DNA of 64,000 nt from JBBBNV01 sp037137075 (lineage in GTDB: Bacteria; Bacillota; Bacilli; Paenibacillales; NBRC-103111), in assembly GCF_037137075.1 (NCBI RefSeq), contig NZ_JBBBNV010000012.1, positions 72,397 through 136,396 on the forward strand, read 5' to 3'. The notes beneath the pieces are model-generated. The model was not told the origin of the DNA and searched no databases. It saw only the letters and a list, made by a program, of their open reading frames with translations. The stretch's first letter is position 1; each line of letters starts with the position of its first letter. The translations under genes were made by a program, and so were the position numbers. This document shows, in pieces, positions 51,288 to 60,168 of this stretch.

Positions 51288-51779
51288 ATGAAGCTGCCGA
51301 TGAATTTTCAAATATCACTGAATGTGCTGGCGACAACGGCAACGCTGCTGGGGGGAACGGCGGTGCTGCTGTTTCGGATTCGTTCCTCGAATCGGCCAAT
51401 GACAGTCCCTAGAATTATTATGCCTCCGATCGGGATGTCGACCGGCTTTATTATGTTTGCTTCTCCTTTGGTGCACATCCCGTGGTCATGGGCCATCGCG
51501 GCCTTTTTGGCCGGGCTGCTGTTTTTTGCGTATCCGCTGATACGCACATCCCGGCTGGAGCGGAAGGACGGGCAGATTTATATGAAGCAGTCCAAAATGT
51601 TTATGCTCATTTTATTCGGCTTGCTTGTAATCCGGCTCGTATTGCATGACGTCGTGCAATCGCACGTCAGCATTCCGCAGACCGGGGCACTGTTTTTCCT
51701 GCTTGCTTTCGGAATGATCGGCCCGTGGCGCCTGGCGATGCTGCGCCAGTTTTTGAAGCTGAGGGGCCCCGTCAAGTAA
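51288..51779 (+). CDS. CcdC family membrane protein
   Basis: A 163-residue integral membrane protein of the CcdC (DUF1453) family. Five hydrophobic segments are present (about 8-28, 42-60, 66-83, 103-120, 130-148), with the conserved FRIRSSNRPMTVPRIIMPPIGMSTGF stretch in the first loop. CcdC lies in the cytochrome c maturation region of Bacillus subtilis but is not essential there; its role is unknown. AAGGAGG stands only 3 bases before the ATG at 51288, so the ATG at 51300 may also be used. It is alone between spo0F and fba. Confidence 0.8.
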   Translation: MKLPMNFQISLNVLATTATLLGGTAVLLFRIRSSNRPMTVPRIIMPPIGMSTGFIMFASPLVHIPWSWAIAAFLAGLLFFAYPLIRTSRLERKDGQIYMKQSKMFMLILFGLLVIRLVLHDVVQSHVSIPQTGALFFLLAFGMIGPWRLAMLRQFLKLRGPVK

Positions 51780-51985
51780 GAGCGGCAGTTGAGGCTGCCC
51801 GAGCGCACATCCTGCGCGCCGCTTCCAGTGTTCGGTGTGGCGTAGCAGCATAATTTTGGCCCAATCGTCCCCCGATGCCGATAGCTGGATTAGCCCCGCA
51901 AGCGCATGGCATTATGGGGGATTTTGGCGGATTGACTCGTCCCAAATCGGGGCAAGTCCGGCTAACATTTGCAACAAGAATATGT

Positions 51986-51991
51986 TATAAT
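51986..51991 (+). promoter_or_regulatory. Extended -10 promoter of fba
   Basis: TATAAT preceded by TGT (extended -10, TGnTATAAT) 66 bases before fba. No strong -35 is needed with this type. Confidence 0.55.
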
Positions 51992-52056
51992 AGGCCAGTA
52001 TGAATTCCGGTTACATAAAACGGAACATTTTTGAATTCGGATTAGGAGGAAAAATC

Positions 52057-52914
52057 ATGTCTTTACTCGTTTCCATGAACGAATTTTTGCCGAAAGCCAA
52101 ACAAAACAAATATGCGGTCGGCCAGTTCAATATGAACAACCTGGAGTTTGCACAAGCCATTGTGGAAGCTGCAATTGAAGAGAAATCCCCATTCATTTTC
52201 GGTGTCAGCGAGGGCGCTCTTAAATACATGGGTATTGAGTTTACTGTTGCAATCGCAGAAGCGGCTGCAAAGAAATCCGGCCTGCCAATCGCACTGCACC
52301 TGGACCACGGCAGCAGCTTTGAAGTGGCTATGAAATGTATCCGCGCAGGCTTCAGCTCGGTTATGTTTGACGGTTCCCACTACGGCTTTGAAGAAAACGT
52401 TCGTCTGACCAAAGAAGTTGTTAAAGCTGCGCATGCAATGGGCGTTTCCGTTGAAGGCGAGCTGGGCACTATCGGTGGTGTTGAGGATGACATCAACGTG
52501 GACGAGGCTGAGGCATCCCTGGCTAAACCGGAAGAAGCGATCCGCTACTACGAGGAGACCGGCGTTGACTGTCTGGCTATTGCTGTAGGTACTGCACACG
52601 GTATGTACGCTGGTGAGCCGAATATCCGTTTTGACATTATCGAGAAGGTGGCCTCTGCAATTCCGGTACCGGTTGTATTGCACGGCGGCTCCGGCGTTCC
52701 GGACGAAATGATCCGCAAATCGATCGCAGCAGGCGTTGGCAAAATCAACGTAAACACTGAAAACCAAGTGGCTTGCACAGAAACGATCCGCCAAGTTCTG
52801 GCTAAAGACGCGAAGGTTTACGATCCTCGCAAATATTTGACCCCAGCTCGTACAGCAATGAAGGACGTTGTTCGTGCCAAAATTCAATTGTTCGGAAGCA
52901 GCAACCAAGCGTAA
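52057..52914 (+). CDS. fba: Class II fructose-bisphosphate aldolase
   Basis: A 285-residue zinc-dependent aldolase that splits fructose 1,6-bisphosphate in glycolysis and acts in reverse in gluconeogenesis. Zinc ligands are in ALHLDHGSS (His near 83), AVGTAHGMY (about 177-185) and VVLHGGSGVP (about 206-215); the catalytic Asp is in LDHG. The ATG at 52057 follows TTAGGAGGAAAAATC. In Bacillus subtilis fbaA lies between spo0F and murA as here, although no transaldolase gene intervenes. It is ended by a terminator. Confidence 0.97.
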   Translation: MSLLVSMNEFLPKAKQNKYAVGQFNMNNLEFAQAIVEAAIEEKSPFIFGVSEGALKYMGIEFTVAIAEAAAKKSGLPIALHLDHGSSFEVAMKCIRAGFSSVMFDGSHYGFEENVRLTKEVVKAAHAMGVSVEGELGTIGGVEDDINVDEAEASLAKPEEAIRYYEETGVDCLAIAVGTAHGMYAGEPNIRFDIIEKVASAIPVPVVLHGGSGVPDEMIRKSIAAGVGKINVNTENQVACTETIRQVLAKDAKVYDPRKYLTPARTAMKDVVRAKIQLFGSSNQA

Positions 52915-52938
52915 TCGACATCTTTTTAGCTGCAAAAC

Positions 52939-52972
52939 GAGGGGAAGGCATCACCGGTGTCTTCCCTCTTCA
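52939..52972 (+). terminator. Terminator after fba
   Basis: GAGGGGAAGGCA pairs with TGTCTTCCCTC with minor mismatch, followed by a short T-rich end. Confidence 0.7.
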
Positions 52973-53088
52973 TTAAAAAACGGCGTTGCTTCCAGCCATG
53001 GGAGTGATCTGCCGTCTTTTTCTTACCGTATCCTAATCACCTGCGTTCTTAATGACGATAAAGTATACGAATAGATGTAGTGAAACCG

Positions 53089-53122
53089 GGTTGTTATGTG
53101 TTAGTGAGGCAACCTTTTTTTT
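53089..53122 (+). terminator. Terminator-like hairpin in the murA leader
   Basis: GGTTG and CAACC with a 16-base loop are followed by eight T, 125 bases before murA. It could end a short upstream transcript or act as an attenuator. The rest of 52973-53246 has no convincing gene. Confidence 0.5.
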
Positions 53123-53246
53123 ATGAATCAGACAGAATATATCATGAAGCTCCTGCTCACAGAGCTGATTCATCGTAAACGGATTTTCGTCTTGGGCAAA
53201 GCGGTACAGCCGTTATATGGGGCACGATTGGGGGAAAAAGTGGAAT

Positions 53247-54503
53247 ATGGAAAAACTGTTCATCGCCGGCGGTAAACCCCTACGCGGAACGGTGCAGATC
53301 AGCGGGGCTAAGAACAGTGCCGTCGCGGTTGTTCCTGCAGCTATTTTGGCTGAGACGACTGTGGTGTTGGACAATTTGCCTCAAATTAGCGATGTGGGCA
53401 TTTTAACTGAGATTTTGACAGAGCTGGGCGCGACCGTAGAGCAGAATGCGGATCAGCTGGTTATTCATACAGAAGCAATGAAATCTAAGCCGATGCCGGA
53501 CGGTAATGTGAAAAAACTGCGGGCATCGTATTATTTGATGGGCGCGCTGCTCGGGAAATTCGGGGAAGCGACCATCGGGTTGCCGGGAGGCTGTAATTTC
53601 GAGCCACGGCCGATTGACCAGCATATCAAGGGCTTTGAAGCACTTGGTGCGGAAGTGAAAAATGAGCATGGGGCAATTCATATTCGGGCCAAAGAGCTGC
53701 GCGGAGCCAAGATTTATCTGGATGTTGTCAGCGTTGGCGCGACCATTAACATTATGCTGGCGGCAACCAAAGCCAAAGGCGTCACTCTTATTGAAAATGC
53801 GGCCAAAGAGCCTGAAATTATAGATGTTGCAACACTGCTTAACGCCATGGGCGCCAAAATAAAAGGCGCCGGCACAGAAACGATTCGGATCGAGGGCGTC
53901 AGCTCGCTGCAGGGCTGTCGGCATACGGTCATTCCCGATCGGATTCAAGCAGGAACGTATATGATCGCCGCTGCGGCTACGCGCGGGGATGTGGTTGTGG
54001 ATAATGTCATTCCGAAGCATCTGGAGGCGGTAACCGCCAAGCTTCAGGAAATGGGTGTCCACATTTATGAGATGGATGAATCGATTCGTGTTGTCGGACA
54101 GCCGGAATACCAAAGTGTCGACGTCAAGGCGCTGGTGTATCCGGGCTTTGCCACAGATCTGCAATCACCGATGACGACGCTTATGACACAGGCCAAGGGT
54201 GTCAGCATACTGACGGATTACGTATACAATAACCGGTTTCAGCATATTCCGGAGCTGGCCCGAATGGGGGCCAAGATCAAGGTGGAAGGACGCTCTGCCG
54301 TGATTGAAGGGTCTCCGCTTAAGGCTGCGAAGGTGAAGGCAGCGGATCTGCGTGCGGGCGCGGCTTTATTTATCGCCGGGCTGTGCTGTTCTTCGGATAT
54401 GGTCACGGAGCTGACCGGAGTAGAATATATTGACCGGGGCTATGAGAATCTGGTAACCAATTTGCGCAATCTGGGTGCGGATATCTGGAGACAATCCAAT
54501 TAA
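53247..54503 (+). CDS. murA: UDP-N-acetylglucosamine 1-carboxyvinyltransferase (MurA/MurZ)
   Basis: A 418-residue enzyme that adds enolpyruvate to UDP-GlcNAc, the first committed step of peptidoglycan synthesis and the fosfomycin target. Motifs are SGAKNSAVAVVPA (about 19-31, catalytic Lys22-Asn23), the active-site loop PGGCNFEPRPIDQHIKG with Cys116, and DRIQAGTYMIAAAA. The ATG at 53247 is preferred, giving the canonical MEKLFIAGG start after GGGGGAAAAAG. The location between fba and rho marks it as the second Bacillus copy (MurAB/MurZ); another murA is expected elsewhere in the genome. Confidence 0.95.
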   Translation: MEKLFIAGGKPLRGTVQISGAKNSAVAVVPAAILAETTVVLDNLPQISDVGILTEILTELGATVEQNADQLVIHTEAMKSKPMPDGNVKKLRASYYLMGALLGKFGEATIGLPGGCNFEPRPIDQHIKGFEALGAEVKNEHGAIHIRAKELRGAKIYLDVVSVGATINIMLAATKAKGVTLIENAAKEPEIIDVATLLNAMGAKIKGAGTETIRIEGVSSLQGCRHTVIPDRIQAGTYMIAAAATRGDVVVDNVIPKHLEAVTAKLQEMGVHIYEMDESIRVVGQPEYQSVDVKALVYPGFATDLQSPMTTLMTQAKGVSILTDYVYNNRFQHIPELARMGAKIKVEGRSAVIEGSPLKAAKVKAADLRAGAALFIAGLCCSSDMVTELTGVEYIDRGYENLVTNLRNLGADIWRQSN

Positions 54504-54591
54504 ATCTAGTGGTTAAAATGTAATATTTTTGGTAATAAATAGAACTTATATAAGTCCTATTATAATGTGATAGTGTGGTGGATACGGAATT

Positions 54592-55872
54592 ATGGATATG
54601 CAACTAGCGGAGCTGGAAGCTCTAAAGCTCACCGAACTGTACAAATTGGCCAAAAGCCACCAAATCCCGTCTTACGGGCAATTAAAGAAAAAGGAACTTG
54701 TTTTTGCTATTTTACGCGCACAAGCGGAGAAAAGCGGACTCATGTTTATGCAGGGTGTTCTCGACATTTTGCAGGAAGGCTACGGATTCCTCCGGCCGAT
54801 CAATTACTTGCCAAGCTCGGAGGATATCTATATCTCCCAATCCCAGATTCGCAAGTTCGACCTGCGCTCGGGAGATCTGGTTTCGGGCAAATGCCGTCCG
54901 CCGAAAGAAAATGAAAGATATTTCGGTCTTTTGCAGGTAGAGGCTGTAAATGGCGAGAGACCGGAAACAGCAGCAGAGCGTTTGCATTTCCCTGCATTAA
55001 CCCCTCTCTATCCGCAAAAGAAAATCGTGCTGGAGACCACCCCGACCGAACTTTCTACACGGCTGATGGACTTGCTCTCCCCGGTTGGACTCGGCCAGCG
55101 GGGACTCATCGTAGCGCCGCCCAAAGCAGGAAAGACGCTTCTGCTCAAGCAAATAGCCAACAGCATTTCGACCAATTATCCGGATATCGAGCTGTTTGTG
55201 CTGCTTATTGATGAGCGGCCGGAGGAAGTGACGGACATGCAGCGCTCGGTCAAAGGAGAGGTTGTGGCTTCGACCTTCGACGAGCTGCCGGAGAACCACA
55301 TTAAAGTGGCCGAGCTGGTGCTTGAGCGCGCGCAGCGTATGGTTGAGCACAAGAAGGACGTCGTAATTTTGCTTGACAGCATCACCCGGCTGGCGCGGGC
55401 CTATAACTTGGTGATACCGCCATCCGGACGTACCTTGTCCGGGGGGATTGATCCGGGTGCATTCCACCGCCCGAAGCGCTTTTTCGGGGCTGCCCGCAAC
55501 ATTGAGGAAGGCGGCAGCTTGACGATTCTGGCTACGGCTCTGGTGGAGACCGGCTCCCGGATGGATGATGTGATTTATGAAGAATTCAAAGGAACGGGCA
55601 ACCTGGAGCTGCATTTGGACCGGAAGCTGGCGGAGCGCCGTGTGTTCCCGGCCATCGATATTCGCCGTTCCGGCACGCGTCGTGAGGAAATGCTGCTGAC
55701 AAAAGAAGAGCTGGATAAAATATGGACCATTCGTAAAAATATGCAGGATTCGCATGAATACACCGAGGGCTTCCTGAAGAAATTTGCCGAGTCGAAGACA
55801 AACAGCGAGTTTTTGGAAACGCTGGAGTCTAGGCCCGCTGCGGGTAAACGCGTGAAGAACTCGGCATCCTGA
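54592..55872 (+). CDS. rho: Transcription termination factor Rho
   Basis: A 426-residue hexameric RNA helicase. The N-terminal domain (about 1-48) and the cold-shock-like RNA-binding domain with EGYGFLRPINYLPSSEDIYIS (within 62-83) precede the RecA-like motor with Walker A APPKAGKTLL (175-184), Walker B VVILLDSITRLARAY (about 258-272), the Q loop and PSGRTLSGGID. No insertion domain is present. It has the conserved position murA-rho-rpmE. A radical SAM gene follows 31 bases later, between rho and rpmE. Confidence 0.96.
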   Translation: MDMQLAELEALKLTELYKLAKSHQIPSYGQLKKKELVFAILRAQAEKSGLMFMQGVLDILQEGYGFLRPINYLPSSEDIYISQSQIRKFDLRSGDLVSGKCRPPKENERYFGLLQVEAVNGERPETAAERLHFPALTPLYPQKKIVLETTPTELSTRLMDLLSPVGLGQRGLIVAPPKAGKTLLLKQIANSISTNYPDIELFVLLIDERPEEVTDMQRSVKGEVVASTFDELPENHIKVAELVLERAQRMVEHKKDVVILLDSITRLARAYNLVIPPSGRTLSGGIDPGAFHRPKRFFGAARNIEEGGSLTILATALVETGSRMDDVIYEEFKGTGNLELHLDRKLAERRVFPAIDIRRSGTRREEMLLTKEELDKIWTIRKNMQDSHEYTEGFLKKFAESKTNSEFLETLESRPAAGKRVKNSAS

Positions 55873-55903
55873 TCCGTAATTTATGAAATAGAGGTACTTG
55901 TTC

Positions 55904-57181
55904 ATGTATTTGGTTTATGCGGACAAACAAGGCCAGGTGTTCGATCACCCCGAGGTGATCGCATTGGGCCGAAACGGCGATATCATCACCGAAATTATGG
56001 AGGACGAGCTGATTCCTCTTCCGGAAGGGGCAACCTTGGTCGGCTTGCCGCATACGCGGCCCATCGGGATGGACCCGCAGACCGGGGAGATGCTCCCGCT
56101 GGATAGCGAGCTGCAGGCTGTCGGCGCGCTGCTGCCGCAGGGCTATACACGTCTTCTGCTTCCTGGCTACTTAAAGACGGACAAAACCCAGAAATTCCCC
56201 TTGTTCGGGTACACGGCAGTCGTCTGGAAGGACGGCGACTTTCATGTAGCTGCCCGGATGAGCGATGATCCGGAGCGCTGGAATCCCCGCAACTGTGATG
56301 TGCCTACGCTGGAGGCGAAGGTGAGAGAGCTGAATGGCAAATATCCGGACAACCGCTTGTATCAGCATTTGACCAAGTGTGCGCTCGATTATGAATGCCT
56401 GACCGCGTCCAACACCTTCTTACAGCGGTGGGAGGGCGCAGTGCCGGTATCGTACTCCTGTAACGCCGGCTGCTTCGGCTGTATATCCGAGCAGCCTGAC
56501 GACAGCGGATTCCCTGCGCCTCAGACCCGTATGAGCTTCCGGCCCAACGTGGATGAGGTTGTACAAATTATGCTGGAGCAGTTGAACAGCCCGGACAGCA
56601 TTATCAGCTTCGGTCAAGGCTGTGAGGGCGAGCCTTCTACACAAGCGCCGATTATTATAGAGGCAATTAAACGGGTACGGGCGATTACCAAGACGGGGTA
56701 CATTAATATAAATACCAATGCAGGATTAACCGACCATATCCGGGGCATTGTCGATGCCGGGCTTGATTTGATGCGGGTCAGCACAATTAGTGCGCTTGAT
56801 GATCATTACAACGCGTATTACAAGCCGCGCGCCTACACGTTAAAAAATGTCGAGAAATCGCTGCGTTATGCTTCCGACAAGGGGGTATACACTTCCATCA
56901 ACTACCTCGTATTCCCAGGTGTAACCGATCGGGAAGAGGAAATGGAAGCGATGATTGATTTTGCCCGCAGAACCGGTCTGCGTCTTATTCAGCTGCGGAA
57001 TTTGAATATCGATCCGGAGAGCTACCTGGAGCTGATTCCGAAAGCCCGCGGCGAGGTGTACGGGATGAAGCAAATGATTGAGATATTGGAGGCGGAGCTG
57101 CCGGGCGTGCGGATCGGTTCTTACAGCCGACCGCCTGAAGGCTGGACATTAAAAGTGGAGCAGGCTAAATTACGGAAGTAA
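55904..57181 (+). CDS. Radical SAM enzyme of unknown substrate
   Basis: A 425-residue radical SAM protein. The 4Fe-4S motif C-x3-C-x2-C is at Cys186, Cys190 and Cys193 in SYSCNAGCFGC; the S-adenosylmethionine-binding strand and GQGCEGEP (the GGE-like motif, about 224-231) follow. Roughly 180 residues precede the cluster motif and form an extra N-terminal domain with DKTQKFPLFGYTAVV. The reaction is unknown; no peptide substrate or maturase gene is adjacent. It lies between rho and rpmE, probably read with rho. The start at 55904 follows GAGGTACTTGTTC. Homologues in this position occur in Paenibacillus-type genomes, to my knowledge. Confidence 0.85.
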   Translation: MYLVYADKQGQVFDHPEVIALGRNGDIITEIMEDELIPLPEGATLVGLPHTRPIGMDPQTGEMLPLDSELQAVGALLPQGYTRLLLPGYLKTDKTQKFPLFGYTAVVWKDGDFHVAARMSDDPERWNPRNCDVPTLEAKVRELNGKYPDNRLYQHLTKCALDYECLTASNTFLQRWEGAVPVSYSCNAGCFGCISEQPDDSGFPAPQTRMSFRPNVDEVVQIMLEQLNSPDSIISFGQGCEGEPSTQAPIIIEAIKRVRAITKTGYININTNAGLTDHIRGIVDAGLDLMRVSTISALDDHYNAYYKPRAYTLKNVEKSLRYASDKGVYTSINYLVFPGVTDREEEMEAMIDFARRTGLRLIQLRNLNIDPESYLELIPKARGEVYGMKQMIEILEAELPGVRIGSYSRPPEGWTLKVEQAKLRK

Positions 57182-57184
57182 TGG

Positions 57185-57213
57185 TTGCGTCCACTAGGTG
57201 TGCGTGCTATAAT
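57185..57213 (+). promoter_or_regulatory. Promoter of rpmE
   Basis: TTGCGT (57185-57190), 17 bases, perfect TATAAT (57208-57213), 64 bases before rpmE. Confidence 0.75.
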
Positions 57214-57276
57214 CGCCTTATGTGTCAATTACTCTGGACCGACAGACAGGACCAGGGCGGAAAGAGGTGAAGAAGA

Positions 57277-57474
57277 ATGAAAGCTGATATTCATCCGAAT
57301 TATAACCTGACGACAGTAACTTGCGCTTGCGGCAGCACGTTTGAAACAGGTTCGATTAAACAAAACCTGCGCGTGGAGATTTGCTCTGCTTGCCATCCAC
57401 ACTTTACTGGCAAACAGAAGTTTATCGATGCCGGTGGTCGCGTTGATAAATTTAAAAGAAAATATGGTATCTAA
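57277..57474 (+). CDS. rpmE: 50S ribosomal protein L31, zinc form
   Basis: A 65-residue ribosomal protein bridging the two subunits. It is the zinc-binding (C+) form with Cys16, Cys18, Cys36 and Cys39 all present. C+ L31 can be replaced by a zinc-free paralogue when zinc is short. The ATG follows AAAGAGGTGAAGAA. It has its own promoter, and the terminator after it overlaps the ribosome binding site of the next gene. Confidence 0.97.
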   Translation: MKADIHPNYNLTTVTCACGSTFETGSIKQNLRVEICSACHPHFTGKQKFIDAGGRVDKFKRKYGI

Positions 57475-57488
57475 TGACCGGTATAACC

Positions 57489-57532
57489 AAACCTCCCTTG
57501 TGCATCCTAAGTGCATGAGGGAGGTTGTTTTA
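57489..57532 (+). terminator. rpmE terminator that also holds the next gene's ribosome binding site
   Basis: AACCTCCCT...TGCA and TGCA...AGGGAGGTT form the stem, then GTTTTA. The 3' arm contains GGGAGG (57519-57524), exactly 9 bases before the lipoprotein ATG at 57534. Confidence 0.8.
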
Positions 57533-57533
57533 T

Positions 57534-57929
57534 ATGAAAAGCTATCGTCTTACAGCCGCTTTGCTGGCCGCCTTCATTTGTTTAAGCGGGACGGCCTGCA
57601 CTGCGCGGCAAAATGCCGAAGGCCCTGCCCAGGAAGGCTATCGGGAGGACGGCTTTAAAGGAATGTCGAATACCAATCCGAATTTGGCGACGAACCATTC
57701 GTATCACACATATCAGGAAGATGCCAATATGATTCGGCAGGGCGCGATGAAAGTGAATGGTGTTCAGGATGTGGCGGTGCGGATTGGAGCGGCAAAGGCA
57801 ACAGTGACCGTTACTGTACCGGGTAATGTGAGCGATGCCGAGATAGAACGAATCCAGGCTGAAGTGCAGAAGTATGCCAGCTTTGAGATGCCGCGCTACC
57901 CGCTGGAAGTCCGGGTCAAGCGAAAATAA
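57534..57929 (+). CDS. YhcN/YlaJ-family spore lipoprotein
   Basis: A 131-residue lipoprotein. The signal peptide ends in LSGTAC with lipid-modified Cys22. The C-terminal part (about 50-131) matches the YhcN/YlaJ sporulation family: short helix-strand repeats with VNGVQDVAVRIGAAKATVTV and a terminal YPLEVRVKRK, a fold like the BON or secretin-ring type. Related proteins sit in the inner membrane of spores and help germination. The ATG at 57534 uses a site inside the rpmE terminator hairpin, so expression probably depends on read-through or on a separate transcript. Confidence 0.85.
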   Translation: MKSYRLTAALLAAFICLSGTACTARQNAEGPAQEGYREDGFKGMSNTNPNLATNHSYHTYQEDANMIRQGAMKVNGVQDVAVRIGAAKATVTVTVPGNVSDAEIERIQAEVQKYASFEMPRYPLEVRVKRK

Positions 57930-57998
57930 CAAATTTCGGCGTTTACTCCAGTACCCTGCAGGTTGCACTTTGTCCGGGAATCGGCTATACTTAGTTTT

Positions 57999-58270
57999 GC
58001 CGTGCTAGATGGGGAGGTAGCGGTGCCCTGTAGCCTGCAATCCGCTGTAGCAGGGTTGAATTCCTGTTAGCGGTCTTGTGGATGTGGAGTCTGCCCTTTA
58101 CACGTAGTGTTGACAGTCGGGTCCTTCGCAATGGGAACTCGTGAACCCGGTCAGGTCCGGAAGGAAGCAGCCGTAAGCGGGAACTCTCATGTGCCGAAGG
58201 GCGGCCTGGCCGAGCTGGCGATAAAGGTAACGTCTGGGTTACAATGACCAATAACAGGTGCACGGTATTA
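57999..58270 (+). ncRNA. scr: Signal recognition particle RNA, long Bacillus type (scRNA)
   Basis: A structural RNA of about 270 bases. The closing stem pairs CCGTGC at the 5' end with GCACGG at 58260-58265. The diagnostic apical domain lies at 58126-58180 and contains GGTCAGGTCCGGAAGGAAGCAGCC, of which the GGAAGGAAGCAGC core contacts Ffh. The 5' Alu-type part with TAGATGGGGAGG... marks the long form found in Bacillus. It lies upstream of dnaX as in Bacillus subtilis. T runs at 58271 and the terminator at 58315 end it. Confidence 0.95.
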
Positions 58271-58314
58271 CTTTTTTTGTATCAGATGAATGCGATTTTA
58301 TACCAATAAACGCC

Positions 58315-58361
58315 AACACCGGCGGCTGAACGTTCTTGTTCAGCTGGCCGGTGTTTTTTTT
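58315..58361 (+). terminator. Terminator after the SRP RNA
   Basis: AACACCGGC-GCTGAAC pairs with GTTCAGC-GCCGGTGTT (about 16 bp) around a 6-base loop; eight T follow. Confidence 0.9.
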
Positions 58362-58449
58362 CATTTGAGGAAATGATTAGGAGGAAAATCCAGACCAAAC
58401 AGAGAATGTAAAAGGTATCATGCTTTCGAGAGGAATGAATGTATAGCGT

Positions 58450-59910
58450 ATGCCCCATTCTACTCCGAATATAATTCGTATACCTCTGCCGATTTTAATG
58501 GTTATTATAGAGCGAGACCATACGGTTCCGGTTCTGCTGCTGAATGAACAGGAGCAGCTCATCAGCGCTAACCTCTGTTTTAAGCGGGCGGCCGGGATAC
58601 CCCTGGACTCGGAGGAGAGCATCAAGGGGAAACCGTTGTCTGCGTTTATCCGGACCAGGCTCCCCCTTGCAGCATTGTATGAGCAATACCTGCAATCCAT
58701 TCAATTTCCAACCCGCCTCCCGGTTCTCGAAATCGAAACTCAAAGCGGGCCGGTGAAAACCGGAGATTACGTGCTGCTTGCCGTTGATGTGGACGGCGAA
58801 GCCATGTGGGTGCTGGCGCTGAGCGAGCATATTGCCGCGGATGGCTTCAGCTTGCTCAGATTGTTTATGGGGACCTTGATGAGCGATATTAATTTGGGTG
58901 TGATGCTCATTAATAACGATTTCCGGCTCCTGGAGATTAGCGATATGGCCTGCCGCGTACTGGGCCTGGAACAGAGTGCTGTCATCGGGCAATCGATGGA
59001 GGATGTGTTCGCAGAAGTGCCCGAGCAGCACCGGCTTGTTCAGCGGACCATTCTGGATGGCGTGGTTATTAGGAATCATGCCGTTTCCTGGACGAACAAT
59101 CAAGAGCGCTTTGAGCTGCTGATGGATTCCAACTTGTTGAAGGATTCGCTTGGGACCACGGTAGGGGCGTATATTATTTTTAAGGATGTAACGAATTTAA
59201 GATCATTGGAGCAGCAGGTTCAGCGCAGCGACCGGCTGGCGATGATAGGGCAAATTGCGGCAGGAACGGCGCACGAAATCAGGAATCCGCTTACATCGAT
59301 AAAAGGCTTCATGCAGGTGCTCAAAACGACCTTCATTGAGAAGGGAATGACCAAGGAAGAAAGCTACACCGACATTATGCTGACCGAGATTGATCGGATT
59401 AACGAGCTGGTCAGCGAATTTTTGCTGCTAAGCAAACAGAAGGATGTCCATTTAGACAGTGTGGATGTGTCCACCGTTCTGCGGGACATGCTGCCCATTT
59501 TGAATAACGAAGCCATTTTGCACAATGTGATCATCCGGTACAACAAGGCGAAGGCGCTGCCTAAGGTGGTGGCGGATCGGGAAATGCTGAAGCAGGTATT
59601 TTTGAATATCGGCAAAAACGGAATTGAAGCGATGGTCGGCGGAGGCACGCTAACAATTACGGAACGGTATGAAGATGACGAGCAGCGGGTAAACATTGAT
59701 ATTCATGACAATGGACCGGGGATCCCGGCTTTTCTGGTCGATAAAATATTCGATCCGTTCTTTACAACGAAAGATGAAGGCACCGGACTCGGCTTGTCGA
59801 TTTGCCAGCGCATTATTCACGATATTGGCGGCAATATCCGGGTTTCGTCGAAGGGCTACGGCACAACCTTCACCGTAAGTATCCCCTACCCTGCTTCTTC
59901 GCGTATATAG
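58450..59910 (+). CDS. PAS-domain sensor histidine kinase, possible sporulation kinase
   Basis: A 486-residue soluble kinase with two PAS domains (about 20-125 and 135-250), HisKA with AHEIRNPLTSIKG (phosphoacceptor His275) and HATPase_c with N box NIGKNGIEAM, DNGPGIP and GTGLGLSI. There are no membrane helices. No response regulator is adjacent; with spo0F in the same region and an overall resemblance to KinA/KinE, feeding the phosphorelay is a reasonable inference. The start is uncertain: no good site precedes the ATG at 58450, and GAGAGG at 58428-58433 favours a short ORF at 58439 instead. Confidence 0.85.
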   Translation: MPHSTPNIIRIPLPILMVIIERDHTVPVLLLNEQEQLISANLCFKRAAGIPLDSEESIKGKPLSAFIRTRLPLAALYEQYLQSIQFPTRLPVLEIETQSGPVKTGDYVLLAVDVDGEAMWVLALSEHIAADGFSLLRLFMGTLMSDINLGVMLINNDFRLLEISDMACRVLGLEQSAVIGQSMEDVFAEVPEQHRLVQRTILDGVVIRNHAVSWTNNQERFELLMDSNLLKDSLGTTVGAYIIFKDVTNLRSLEQQVQRSDRLAMIGQIAAGTAHEIRNPLTSIKGFMQVLKTTFIEKGMTKEESYTDIMLTEIDRINELVSEFLLLSKQKDVHLDSVDVSTVLRDMLPILNNEAILHNVIIRYNKAKALPKVVADREMLKQVFLNIGKNGIEAMVGGGTLTITERYEDDEQRVNIDIHDNGPGIPAFLVDKIFDPFFTTKDEGTGLGLSICQRIIHDIGGNIRVSSKGYGTTFTVSIPYPASSRI

Positions 59911-60168
59911 CTCGGCCGGTCAGGCCGTTGGCACCTCTCTCTGGTACTTGCGTTCAAAGGCTGAACGAGCTTATATTCCGAATGGAATAGCATACGGCGC
60001 TCCGGATGACTGAAGGCATGTACCTTTCATGGCATGATCAGAACCGTGTGTAGAAATTAGTCACAAAAATCCCCCCGTTTTTGGCGGAAGTTTCAGGTGT
60101 GGTGTGAAATCAGGCGCAGCTTATAGTATAATATAGGCAAACCGTACGGAAGTCTGGAGAACCCGACG

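Noticed and set aside
53123..53275. A 50-codon frame with plausible composition overlapping the murA start
   Set aside because: It has no ribosome binding site, follows directly on a T run and overlaps murA in another frame.
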